DNA of 8,067 bases from Sphingobacteriia bacterium (GTDB lineage Bacteria; Bacteroidota; Bacteroidia; Chitinophagales; Chitinophagaceae): assembly GCA_004294465.1 (NCBI GenBank), contig REAV01000029.1, forward strand, positions 1 through 8,067. Direction: 5' to 3'. Made by a program: the position numbers and the translations under genes. The stretch's first letter is position 1, and every line of letters begins with the position of its first letter. Below the pieces are notes generated by a model. That model saw nothing but the letters and a program-made list of their open reading frames with translations. It was not told the DNA's origin and made no database searches. Positions 1 through 6,329 of this stretch are shown one piece after another.

Positions 1-264
1 TGTTCTATTGTCATCCGAAAAATCATCCTTTAATTGTACTCTTTTGTGCTTTCTGATATGATCGATCATCTGATTATACCCTACAGTAAACAAAAAAGAT
101 TTGGCTTTATCCGTTTCCACTGTTTCTCTATTTCTCCAAAGCTTTTCAAATGCTGATTGAACAATATCACGCGCGTCTTCTTCGTGTCGAAGATTCTTAA
201 CAATAAACCGAAATAAATGATCGGAATGATTGTTTACGCATTGATTATATTGGCTCTCAGTCAT
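1..264 (-). CDS. ECF-type RNA polymerase sigma-70 factor, N-terminal part (cut by window edge)
   Basis: The 88 visible codons read MTESQYNQCVNNHSDHLFRF at the start and run to the window edge without a stop. Residues 28-48 (HEEDARDIVQSAFEKLWRNRE) and 55-75 (KSFLFTVGYNQMIDHIRKHKR) are the classic sigma region 2 pattern: a D-A-x-DI-VQ-x-x-F-x-x-LW helix (core RNA polymerase binding, region 2.1/2.2), then the -10 recognition helix ending in DHIRKHKR. Region 4 (-35 binding) lies outside the window. The start is the ATG at 264, because in-frame TAG and TAA codons lie four and five codons upstream. ECF sigmas direct core polymerase to a small regulon and are usually held by an anti-sigma factor; any partner would be further left and is not visible. 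The regulon cannot be inferred. Confidence 0.87.
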   Translation of the reverse strand, partial: MTESQYNQCVNNHSDHLFRFIVKNLRHEEDARDIVQSAFEKLWRNRETVETDKAKSFLFTVGYNQMIDHIRKHKRVQLKDDFSDDNRT

Positions 265-325
265 TAACAGCAGTTACTAATGGTTGAATGATGTACACCT
301 ATGATACGGTTCAGGAAAGACTTTG

Positions 326-340
326 TTACAAAATTTGTAA
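326..340. repeat. Perfect 7-bp inverted repeat (TTACAAA-A-TTTGTAA) upstream of the ECF sigma gene
   Basis: Seven-base arms separated by one base lie 62 bases before the sigma-factor ATG and 16 bases past the stop codon of the upstream membrane-protein gene. The position and symmetry would fit a binding site for a dimeric regulator in the sigma promoter region. The site is made almost entirely of A and T in AT-rich DNA, so chance is a real alternative. No U-tract hairpin typical of a terminator follows on the minus strand. Confidence 0.3.
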
Positions 341-355
341 AAAAAGATGAAATAA

Positions 356-802
356 TTAGAAACCAGCCACTTTAACTAAGTAAAATAGTGTTCCGGAGAT
401 AACGAAAAACACCAATAATGAGCCGTAAAATACCCGGCTTCCTTTTCTAGAAATGGCTTCCTGAGTAGGTTCATCCTTTGATATAAACTCATTAATGGTT
501 GCTAAAAAGTACTGCTTCCCTCCAAATGCTGCAAAAGCAATTAAATATACCATCGCAAGAATCATGATGATACCAACTCTTCCGGCTACTTCCCAATAGT
601 GCAACTCATTTAATATAAAATAGATATCATTTCTGCCATTATTTAGCAAGAAGTAAATAATGCCTAAGCCACAGACACTTAAAACATTTGCAATCAACAT
701 AATACCAATCATGTGTACCCCATTGGATTTTACCCTTACCATTTGAGTTTGGGCTCGGGCAACTGTATAGTCATTACAAATAATGCACTTAAAAACATTC
801 AT
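356..802 (-). CDS. Small membrane protein with N-terminal CxxC, function unknown
   Basis: This 148-residue protein starts at the ATG at 802 (MNVFKCIICNDYTVARAQTQ). An in-frame TTG at 829 would add nine residues, but the ATG is preferred because a weak AGG ribosome site lies about ten bases before it and the CxxC then sits at the extreme N-terminus. A cytoplasmic head with Cys6 and Cys9 is followed by three hydrophobic segments at about residues 31-53, 76-95 and 125-143, with a hydrophilic KDEPTQEAISRKGSR loop before the last. A single CxxC could be half of a metal-binding knuckle completed in a dimer, or a redox pair. It lies between mqnC and the sigma factor on the same strand, 115 bases after mqnC and 91 before sigma, too far apart to argue strongly for one operon. 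I do not recognise the family and assign no function. Confidence 0.72.
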   Translation of the reverse strand: MNVFKCIICNDYTVARAQTQMVRVKSNGVHMIGIMLIANVLSVCGLGIIYFLLNNGRNDIYFILNELHYWEVAGRVGIIMILAMVYLIAFAAFGGKQYFLATINEFISKDEPTQEAISRKGSRVFYGSLLVFFVISGTLFYLVKVAGF

Positions 803-917
803 ATTTATACTACCTAAAAATTGAGACAAAGAATTGGTTGTCTAGATTTTTCATGAGTTTTGGACTAAACAGCTTAACAACGTTAAAAATACATGAATTA
901 TTGGCTTTTTAATATAT

Positions 918-2042
918 TTAATAATTAATCACCTGCTCACTAATAGTAGCAGGAATTTCCCTCCAATCGTATTGTTGGTTCCTTAATTGAGGCTCAAAAC
1001 CAGCTTCTCTAATAGCATCTTGGATGGTTTTATAAGTAAATCGATGGGGAGCCCCAGCAGCACTTACCACGTTTTCTTCAATCATAATGCTACCAAAATC
1101 ATTTGCTCCAGCATGTAAACAAATCTGAGCAGTTTGTTTTCCTACCGTTAACCAGCTGGCCTGTATATTTTTAATATTGGGCAACATAATGCGGCTAATA
1201 GCAATCATTCTGATGTATTCTTCTGGGGTAGTTAGGTTATGAACTCCCCTGATTTTGGTTAATAAGGTATCTACATCCTGAAAAGTCCATGGAATAAAGG
1301 CCAGGAATCCTTTGGCATCGGCAGGTTTCATGGCCTGAACTTCGCGGATACGAATCAAATGAATAAATCTTTCTTCAAGGGTTTCTACATGCCCGAACAT
1401 CATGGTAGCACTAGTAGTAATATTCAATTTATGGGCTTCATGCATTACAGCCAGCCATTCATCTGCTCCACATTTACCTTTTGAAATCAAACGACGCACC
1501 CGATCAACTAAAATTTCTGCACCCGCTCCTGGTAATGAATCCAAGCCTGCTTCCTGCAAAGTTTTTAATACATCATGATGACTCATTTTTTCCAACTTGG
1601 CTATATGGGCAATCTCAGGTGGCCCCAATGCATGGAGTTTTAATGTTGGATATTCTTGCTTTATCTCCCGGAAAGTTTTAGCGTAAAAATCAATGCCTAA
1701 TGCAGGGTGATGACCTCCTTGTAGCAATAATTGATCGCCTCCATACTTAAAAGTCTCTTCAATTTTTGTTCGATAAGCAGGCATTTCAGTGATATATGCT
1801 TCTGCATGTCCCGGAATTCTATAAAAATTACAAAATTTACAATTGGCTATACAAACATTGGTGGTATTTACATTTCTATCGATCTGCCAGGTAACTTTTC
1901 CGTGAGGTACTTGTTTTTTCCTCATTTCATCGGCTATATGCATTAAATCGGCTAAAGGGGCATGTTCAAATAAGTACATACCTTCTTCAATAGAAAGAAA
2001 TTCAAAATCAAGGGCTTTTTGGTATAAATCAGCTAATTGCAT
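918..2042 (-). CDS. mqnC: Cyclic dehypoxanthinyl futalosine synthase, radical SAM
   Basis: MqnC converts dehypoxanthine futalosine to its cyclic form in the futalosine route to menaquinone, using S-adenosylmethionine and a [4Fe-4S] cluster in the cytoplasm. The 374 residues match the usual family length. The cluster cysteines are C64, C68 and C71 (VCIANCKFCNFYR). Other family blocks visible are WQIDRNVNTTNV (52-63), LLLQGGHHP (105-113), GAGAEILVDRVRR (172-184), ATMMFGHVET (212-221), then FIPWTFQDVDT, NIQASWLTVGKQTAQ and GANDFGSIMIEENVVSAAG. The RNVN-TTNVC context and the NIQASW block favour MqnC over the paralogue MqnE (aminofutalosine synthase). The start is the ATG at 2042 with no Shine-Dalgarno site, as is common in Bacteroidota. 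No other menaquinone gene is nearby, so the pathway is scattered. The gene is divergent from the aspartyl protease. Nothing is missing or broken. Confidence 0.96.
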   Translation of the reverse strand: MQLADLYQKALDFEFLSIEEGMYLFEHAPLADLMHIADEMRKKQVPHGKVTWQIDRNVNTTNVCIANCKFCNFYRIPGHAEAYITEMPAYRTKIEETFKYGGDQLLLQGGHHPALGIDFYAKTFREIKQEYPTLKLHALGPPEIAHIAKLEKMSHHDVLKTLQEAGLDSLPGAGAEILVDRVRRLISKGKCGADEWLAVMHEAHKLNITTSATMMFGHVETLEERFIHLIRIREVQAMKPADAKGFLAFIPWTFQDVDTLLTKIRGVHNLTTPEEYIRMIAISRIMLPNIKNIQASWLTVGKQTAQICLHAGANDFGSIMIEENVVSAAGAPHRFTYKTIQDAIREAGFEPQLRNQQYDWREIPATISEQVINY

Positions 2043-2064
2043 ATTCGACTATTTAAATTGATAA

Positions 2065-2098
2065 CAAAGGTAATGCTGTTATAGTTCTTATGATGCAA
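2065..2098 (-). promoter_or_regulatory. Candidate Bacteroidota-type promoter for mqnC
   Basis: Read on the minus strand, TACCTTTG (2072 to 2065) matches the -7 consensus TAnnTTTG known for the primary sigma factor of Bacteroidota. A TTG that could serve as the -33 element lies at 2098 to 2096, 23 bases upstream, slightly longer than the usual gap of about 19-21. Transcription would start near 2058 and leave a leader of roughly 15 bases before the mqnC ATG. The -7 match is exact; the -33 element is weak. Confidence 0.42.
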
Positions 2099-2159
2099 CC
2101 AATTGCTTCTTTGATTTGTCTATTTATCGGTTAGAGTCATTTCGCTTATATTGTACTAT

Positions 2160-3350
2160 ATGTTCCGATGCTTGCTGTTAACAATTGCCATTTGCTTTAA
2201 TCTGGTTGCTTATTCACAAGAAGAATTTGTTCAGCCTGAAAGCAAATTGATTACTAAGTTGCCTTTTTCACAGCTTTCTGGAGGCATCATTATCATTAAA
2301 GCAAAGTTTGATCAGTTGCCAGATTCACTGAATTTTGTTTTGGATACAGGAAGTGGTGGAATTTCACTTGACTCTACAACCGCCGATTTGCTACAAATTC
2401 CCCTCATCAAAACAGAAAAAACCATCCGTGGGATAGCAGGATTGAAAAAAGTGGACTTTGCCATGGACCATTCCTTGCATTTTGTGGGACTTACGGTAGA
2501 TCATTTGGATTTTCATATCAATGATTATGATTTACTTACCAGTGTATATGGAGTAAGAATTGATGGAATTATCGGGTATAGCTTTTTGAGAAGATATATT
2601 GTTCGACTAGATTATGATAATAATAAAGTAGAAATTTATACCCCAGGTACATATAAATATCCTCGTGGTGGCCAACTATTAAAACCCAATTTCACTACGC
2701 TACCTCAGCAATTGGCCATCATTCAGGATTCAAGAGAAATTTTGAATCGTTTTATTTTTGATACTGGTGCAGGCCTGTGCTTTTTACTTTCAAAAGATTT
2801 TACTGAAGACAGCAGTGTTTTTAAAACAAGCCGACGCTTTTTTACAACTCAGGCCGAAGGTCTTGGAGGTAAAAAACAAATGCAACTCACTGTTGTAAAG
2901 TCTATAAAAATTGGACAATTCAAATTTAAAAACGTTCCAGTACATGTATTTGATGACACTTATAATGTAACCAATTATCCAGTGTTGGGGGGAATTTTGG
3001 GCAATGATTTACTCAGAAGATTCAATGTAATTCTCAATTATCCCGAACAGTCAATCCATATAAAACCCAATGTTCATTATAATGAAGATTTTGATTACAG
3101 CTATACAGGACTTGGTATTTATTTGATTGGAGGTGAAATCAGGGTAGTAGATATTGTTGATGGTTCTCCTGGAGATAAGGCAGGATTTAAGGAAGGCGAT
3201 GTAATTTTTTCTGTAGAAAGTAATTTTACTAAAAACATACAAGTATATAAAAATCTATTCCAAAATGCCATTGGGAAAATAAAAGTAGTTGTTTTTAGAG
3301 GGGAGAGGCCATTGATTCTCACGCTGGATGTGCAGGATATTCGTAAATAG
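2160..3350 (+). CDS. Exported two-lobed aspartyl protease with C-terminal PDZ domain
   Basis: The start chosen is the ATG at 2160 (396 aa); a TTG three codons earlier also fits the frame. An N-terminal signal peptide (MFRCLLLTIAICFNLVAYSQ) predicts export to the periplasm or outer surface; there is no lipobox cysteine. Two retropepsin-like lobes follow, each with an aspartic-protease core: FVLDTGSGG (Asp62) paired with IDGIIGYSFLRRY (135-146), and FIFDTGAGL (Asp201) paired with LGGILGNDLLRRF (276-288). The two aspartates would form one active site within a single chain, as in pepsin. Residues from about 315 form a PDZ domain (GLGIYLIGGEIRVVDI, GSPGDKAGFKEGDVIF), likely to bind peptide ends or partner proteins. 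It is followed after 38 bases by the M16 genes on the same strand, but those lack signal peptides, so a shared substrate is not established. The natural substrate is unknown. Confidence 0.9.
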   Translation: MFRCLLLTIAICFNLVAYSQEEFVQPESKLITKLPFSQLSGGIIIIKAKFDQLPDSLNFVLDTGSGGISLDSTTADLLQIPLIKTEKTIRGIAGLKKVDFAMDHSLHFVGLTVDHLDFHINDYDLLTSVYGVRIDGIIGYSFLRRYIVRLDYDNNKVEIYTPGTYKYPRGGQLLKPNFTTLPQQLAIIQDSREILNRFIFDTGAGLCFLLSKDFTEDSSVFKTSRRFFTTQAEGLGGKKQMQLTVVKSIKIGQFKFKNVPVHVFDDTYNVTNYPVLGGILGNDLLRRFNVILNYPEQSIHIKPNVHYNEDFDYSYTGLGIYLIGGEIRVVDIVDGSPGDKAGFKEGDVIFSVESNFTKNIQVYKNLFQNAIGKIKVVVFRGERPLILTLDVQDIRK

Positions 3351-3356
3351 CTTACA

Positions 3357-3392
3357 ATGACCTATTTTGCAAAACGATTTTTTAGATTATGA
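3357..3392 (+). other. Possible 11-residue leader reading frame overlapping the M16 start (ATGA)
   Basis: Between the protease stop and the first M16 gene, an ATG at 3357 opens a frame encoding MTYFAKRFFRL. Its TGA stop (3390-3392) overlaps the M16 ATG (3389-3391) in the ATGA arrangement seen in translationally coupled genes. No ribosome site stands out. A short frame like this occurs often by chance, so this is only a candidate. Confidence 0.18.
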
Positions 3393-4627
3393 TTCAATAC
3401 AACCGTTTTATTTTAGACAATGGCTTAACCGTATTGGTACATGAAGACAATGCCACACCGATGGCTGTTGTGAATGTTTTGTATGATGTTGGCGCCAGAG
3501 ATGAGAATCCTTCTAAAACCGGTTTTGCCCATTTATTTGAGCATTTGATGTTTGGGGGAAGCATTCATATTCCTGATTATGATGAGCCATTGCAAAGAGC
3601 GGGAGGAGATAATAATGCGTACACTACCCATGATTTAACCAATTATTATTGCCAGCTTCCAGCTCAAAATATAGAGACAGCATTTTGGTTAGAAAGTGAT
3701 CGAATGTTGAGTTTGGCTTTCAGTGAAAAAAGTTTAGCGGTTCAAAAGAAAGTGGTATGCGAAGAATTTAAAGAACATTACCTGAATAAACCATATGGTG
3801 ATGTTTGGCATAAAATGCGTGAATTGGCTTACACAGTTCACCCATACCGATGGATGACGATAGGTAAAGAATTAAGCCATGTAGAGAATGCACATATTGA
3901 TGATGTAAAAGCTTTTTTCTTTAAACATTACAGACCTGTGAATGCTATTTTAGTAGTGGCAGGAAATGTAAAAACAGATCAGGTAAAACAATTGGCTGAA
4001 AAATGGTTTGGCCCTATTGAAATGGGCGAAAAATACATTCGCTGTTTAGCAAAAGAACCAGTACAACAAGAAGCCAGAAAATTAAGTATAGAAGCTGCTG
4101 TTCCATTAGATGCATTTATTAAAACCTGGCATATGGATGCTAGATTAGAAAAAGGATATTATGCAGCTGATTTATTAACGGAGATTTTAGGCGGTGGCGG
4201 ATCATCCAGATTATACCAGACTTTGGTAAAAGAACAAAAATTGTTTTCCAATTTAGATTGTCATCATTTTGGAAGCACTGACGCTGGACTAGTTACAATA
4301 GAAGGCAAGCTCGTAAAGGGAGTAAGTATGGAACAAGCCGAAAATGGTGTTGCAGAAATAATCAATGCAATTAAGCAAAACCATGTATCCGATAATGAAT
4401 TGATCAAAGTAAAAAACAAAACGGAGAGTATTATTGCTTTTGAAGATATGAGTATAATGAGCAGGGCAAGTAGTTTGGCCATGTACGAATTATTGGGTGA
4501 TGCCAATTTAATGAATACTGAATTGGAAAAATACCAGCAAGTAACTCCAGCTGATTTACATGAGTATAGCAAACAAATTTTCAGGGAATCGAATAGCAAT
4601 ACTATTTACTATCACGCAAAGCAATAG
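3389..4627 (+). CDS. M16 family zinc metallopeptidase, catalytic subunit
   Basis: This 412-residue protein belongs to the M16 (pitrilysin/processing peptidase) family, which cleaves peptides inside a closed chamber made by two homologous halves. The inverted zinc motif HLFEH is at H48, E51 and H52. The third ligand is probably E125 (KVVCEEFKEH), followed by the usual NKPYG. The opening (FILDNGLTVLVHEDNATPMA, then YDVGARDE) and NNAYTTHDLTNYYCQLP (75-91) are typical. In the second half, GGGGSSRLYQTL (268-279) aligns with the partner, but the Arg and Tyr that grip substrate in M16 enzymes are V280 and S287 here. There is no signal peptide, so it should be cytoplasmic. The stop is nine bases before the next gene, which supplies the missing Arg/Tyr pair. 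This is the arrangement known for two-subunit bacterial M16B peptidases. Confidence 0.95.
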   Translation: MIQYNRFILDNGLTVLVHEDNATPMAVVNVLYDVGARDENPSKTGFAHLFEHLMFGGSIHIPDYDEPLQRAGGDNNAYTTHDLTNYYCQLPAQNIETAFWLESDRMLSLAFSEKSLAVQKKVVCEEFKEHYLNKPYGDVWHKMRELAYTVHPYRWMTIGKELSHVENAHIDDVKAFFFKHYRPVNAILVVAGNVKTDQVKQLAEKWFGPIEMGEKYIRCLAKEPVQQEARKLSIEAAVPLDAFIKTWHMDARLEKGYYAADLLTEILGGGGSSRLYQTLVKEQKLFSNLDCHHFGSTDAGLVTIEGKLVKGVSMEQAENGVAEIINAIKQNHVSDNELIKVKNKTESIIAFEDMSIMSRASSLAMYELLGDANLMNTELEKYQQVTPADLHEYSKQIFRESNSNTIYYHAKQ

Positions 4628-4636
4628 AATCAAATA

Positions 4637-5926
4637 ATGCAAATGAATTTGAACAGAAAAATAACTCCACATATTACTGATGCTGTAAGTTTCGATTTAC
4701 AATTAAAGAAATGTGATCAATATAATTTAGACAATGGTGTGCCGGTTTATAGTTTAGATGCTGGTGCTCAAGAAGTGTTAATGATAGAATGGGTTTTTTA
4801 TGCAGGCAATTGGTATGAACAAAAAAACATTGTTGCCGCTACCACCAATTTTATGTTAAAAAATGGAACCAATCAAAAAACTGCTTTTGAAATAAATGAG
4901 TACTTTGAGTTTTATGGGGCTTATTTAAATAGAAGCTGTTACAATGAAACCGCTACCATCACACTGCATTGTCTTGCTAAACATATCAATGAATTATTAC
5001 CTGTTGTAGCTGAAATCATTACAGCCTCTATTTTTCCAGAGGAAGAACTCAATACATATCGACAAAATCAACAACAACGATTAGAAGTAAATTTAAAAAA
5101 GTGTGATTTTATTGCCAATCGCTTAATTGACGAATACATTTATGGCATTCATCATCCATATGGAAAATATACATCTACGCTGGATTACGATCAATTGAAC
5201 AGAGAAGAATTGGTAGCATTCTATCAACAATTTTATCAGCAGGGCAAATGCCTGATTTTTACTGCTGGCAAAATACCTGCAAATTTAGCTAGTTCCCTGA
5301 ATCATGTTTTCGGACAATTGCCTTTACAGCAAAGAGCTATCCCCAATATTCAATACCATTTGCATCCTGCAGAAGAGAAAAAAATGCAAATTATTAATGA
5401 TCCAAATGGGGTTCAAGGAGCCATTCGATTGGCAAGACCCTTCCCCAATAGGCATCATCCAGATTATCAAAAAGTTCAAATACTCAATAATGTTTATGGC
5501 GGATTTTTTGGATCACGCTTAATGAGTAATATCAGAGAAGATAAAGGATACACTTATGGCATACATAGTTATATCCAAAACCATATTCATGAAGGCGCTT
5601 GGATGATTAGTACCGAAGCAGGAAGAGATGTTTGCAAAGCAACGATTGAAGAAGTGTATAAAGAAATGGATATTTTATGCAAAGAACCGATTGAAGCAGA
5701 AGAATTGAGTTTGGTAAAGAATTATATGATTGGGTCTGTTTTGGGAGATTTAGATGGACCATTTCAATTGATCGCAAGATGGAAAAACTATATTTTGAAC
5801 GGAATTGATGATCAATATTTTTATAATAGTGTAGCAATCATTAAAAACACCGGTTCAGATGAATTACAAGAACTTGCTAATAAATACCTTAATCCAAATG
5901 ATTTTTATGAGTTGACTGTAATCTAA
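4637..5926 (+). CDS. M16 family peptidase-like partner subunit without zinc motif
   Basis: This 429-residue M16-fold protein starts at the ATG at 4637; a second ATG two codons later is equally possible. Aligned on the conserved glycine before the zinc site, H48, E51 and H52 of the upstream protein correspond to T70, M73 and L74, so it cannot bind the catalytic zinc. It keeps the substrate-binding pair: GGFFGSRLMSNIREDKGYTYG holds R300 and Y307, seven apart as in active M16 enzymes. LARPFPNRHHPDY (265-277) and the long C-terminal half are normal for the family. There is no signal peptide. It starts nine bases after the catalytic gene, so translation is probably coupled and equal amounts are made. 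The likely role is the non-catalytic half of a heterodimer that closes the chamber and orients peptides. Substrates are unknown. Confidence 0.93.
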   Translation: MQMNLNRKITPHITDAVSFDLQLKKCDQYNLDNGVPVYSLDAGAQEVLMIEWVFYAGNWYEQKNIVAATTNFMLKNGTNQKTAFEINEYFEFYGAYLNRSCYNETATITLHCLAKHINELLPVVAEIITASIFPEEELNTYRQNQQQRLEVNLKKCDFIANRLIDEYIYGIHHPYGKYTSTLDYDQLNREELVAFYQQFYQQGKCLIFTAGKIPANLASSLNHVFGQLPLQQRAIPNIQYHLHPAEEKKMQIINDPNGVQGAIRLARPFPNRHHPDYQKVQILNNVYGGFFGSRLMSNIREDKGYTYGIHSYIQNHIHEGAWMISTEAGRDVCKATIEEVYKEMDILCKEPIEAEELSLVKNYMIGSVLGDLDGPFQLIARWKNYILNGIDDQYFYNSVAIIKNTGSDELQELANKYLNPNDFYELTVI

Positions 5927-5963
5927 TTTTATTTAACCGAAATTGTACAATAAACGAAGCGTT

Positions 5964-6329
5964 ATGGGAAAGTTTTTCACCAAAACAATTGCAACTGCTG
6001 TTGCAGTGTTGATTGCAGCTTATTTGTTAACTGGAGTAACTGTAGCGGATAGTTTTACAGCAATCATGGTTGCAGTTGTTTTAGGCTTACTCAATAATTT
6101 TATTAAGCCAATTTTAGTGATACTTACCATTCCCATCACCATTTTTACATTAGGTATTTTTCTGTTGTTTATTAATGTTTTTATTATTCAACTCGCTGCA
6201 AAAATAGTTCCTGGCTTTATGGTGGATGGATGGTGGACAGCGTTGTTTTTTAGTTTCTTGGTTACTTTAGTTACTTCAGTATTGGAATCATTAATTGGTA
6301 AACCTGAAAGTAAACAGTCTAATTACTAG
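5964..6329 (+). CDS. Small four-helix membrane protein, phage holin family 4 (YvlD-like)
   Basis: The likely start is the ATG at 5964 (121 aa, MGKFFTKTIATAVAVLIAAY), with a GAAG just upstream; a TTG at 5943 would add seven residues (MYNKRSV). Four hydrophobic segments lie at about residues 7-24, 30-50, 54-80 and 91-112. The block ALNN-like LGLLNNFIKPILVILTIPITIFTLGIFLLFINVFIIQLAAKIVPGF is typical of the PF04020 family: an N-x-x-IKP, a TLPxTxxTLG-like turn, then a N-A/F segment. Despite the family name, members are common chromosomal proteins and need not be phage lysis proteins; no phage gene is near. It follows the M16 pair by 37 bases and may be co-transcribed. Its stop overlaps the stop of the opposing arsC-like gene. 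The biochemical role is not known. Confidence 0.85.
   Translation: MGKFFTKTIATAVAVLIAAYLLTGVTVADSFTAIMVAVVLGLLNNFIKPILVILTIPITIFTLGIFLLFINVFIIQLAAKIVPGFMVDGWWTALFFSFLVTLVTSVLESLIGKPESKQSNY

Noticed and set aside
932..953. Inverted repeat CCTGCT/AGCAGG with a 10-base loop at the 3' end of mqnC, considered as a terminator.
   Set aside because: The stem is only six pairs with a long loop, it lies inside the last codons of mqnC and no U-tract follows on the minus strand.
2043..2159. Plus-strand promoter for the aspartyl protease in the divergent region.
   Set aside because: No TAnnTTTG match with a suitably spaced TTTG was found; TCATTTCG near 2138 is too weak to call.
3365..3374. Ten-base palindrome TTTTGCAAAA before the first M16 gene, considered as an operator or promoter element.
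   Set aside because: It is low complexity, does not match TAnnTTTG at the right spacing and sits within a probable operon.
5942..5951. Ten-base palindrome ATTGTACAAT between the M16 partner gene and the holin-family gene.
   Set aside because: It is short, AT-rich and isolated, with no second copy or promoter nearby; similar sites are expected by chance.
5964..6329. Holin-family gene as evidence of a prophage or lysis cassette.
   Set aside because: The PF04020 family is widespread in bacterial chromosomes, and no phage structural, integrase or lysin gene lies nearby.
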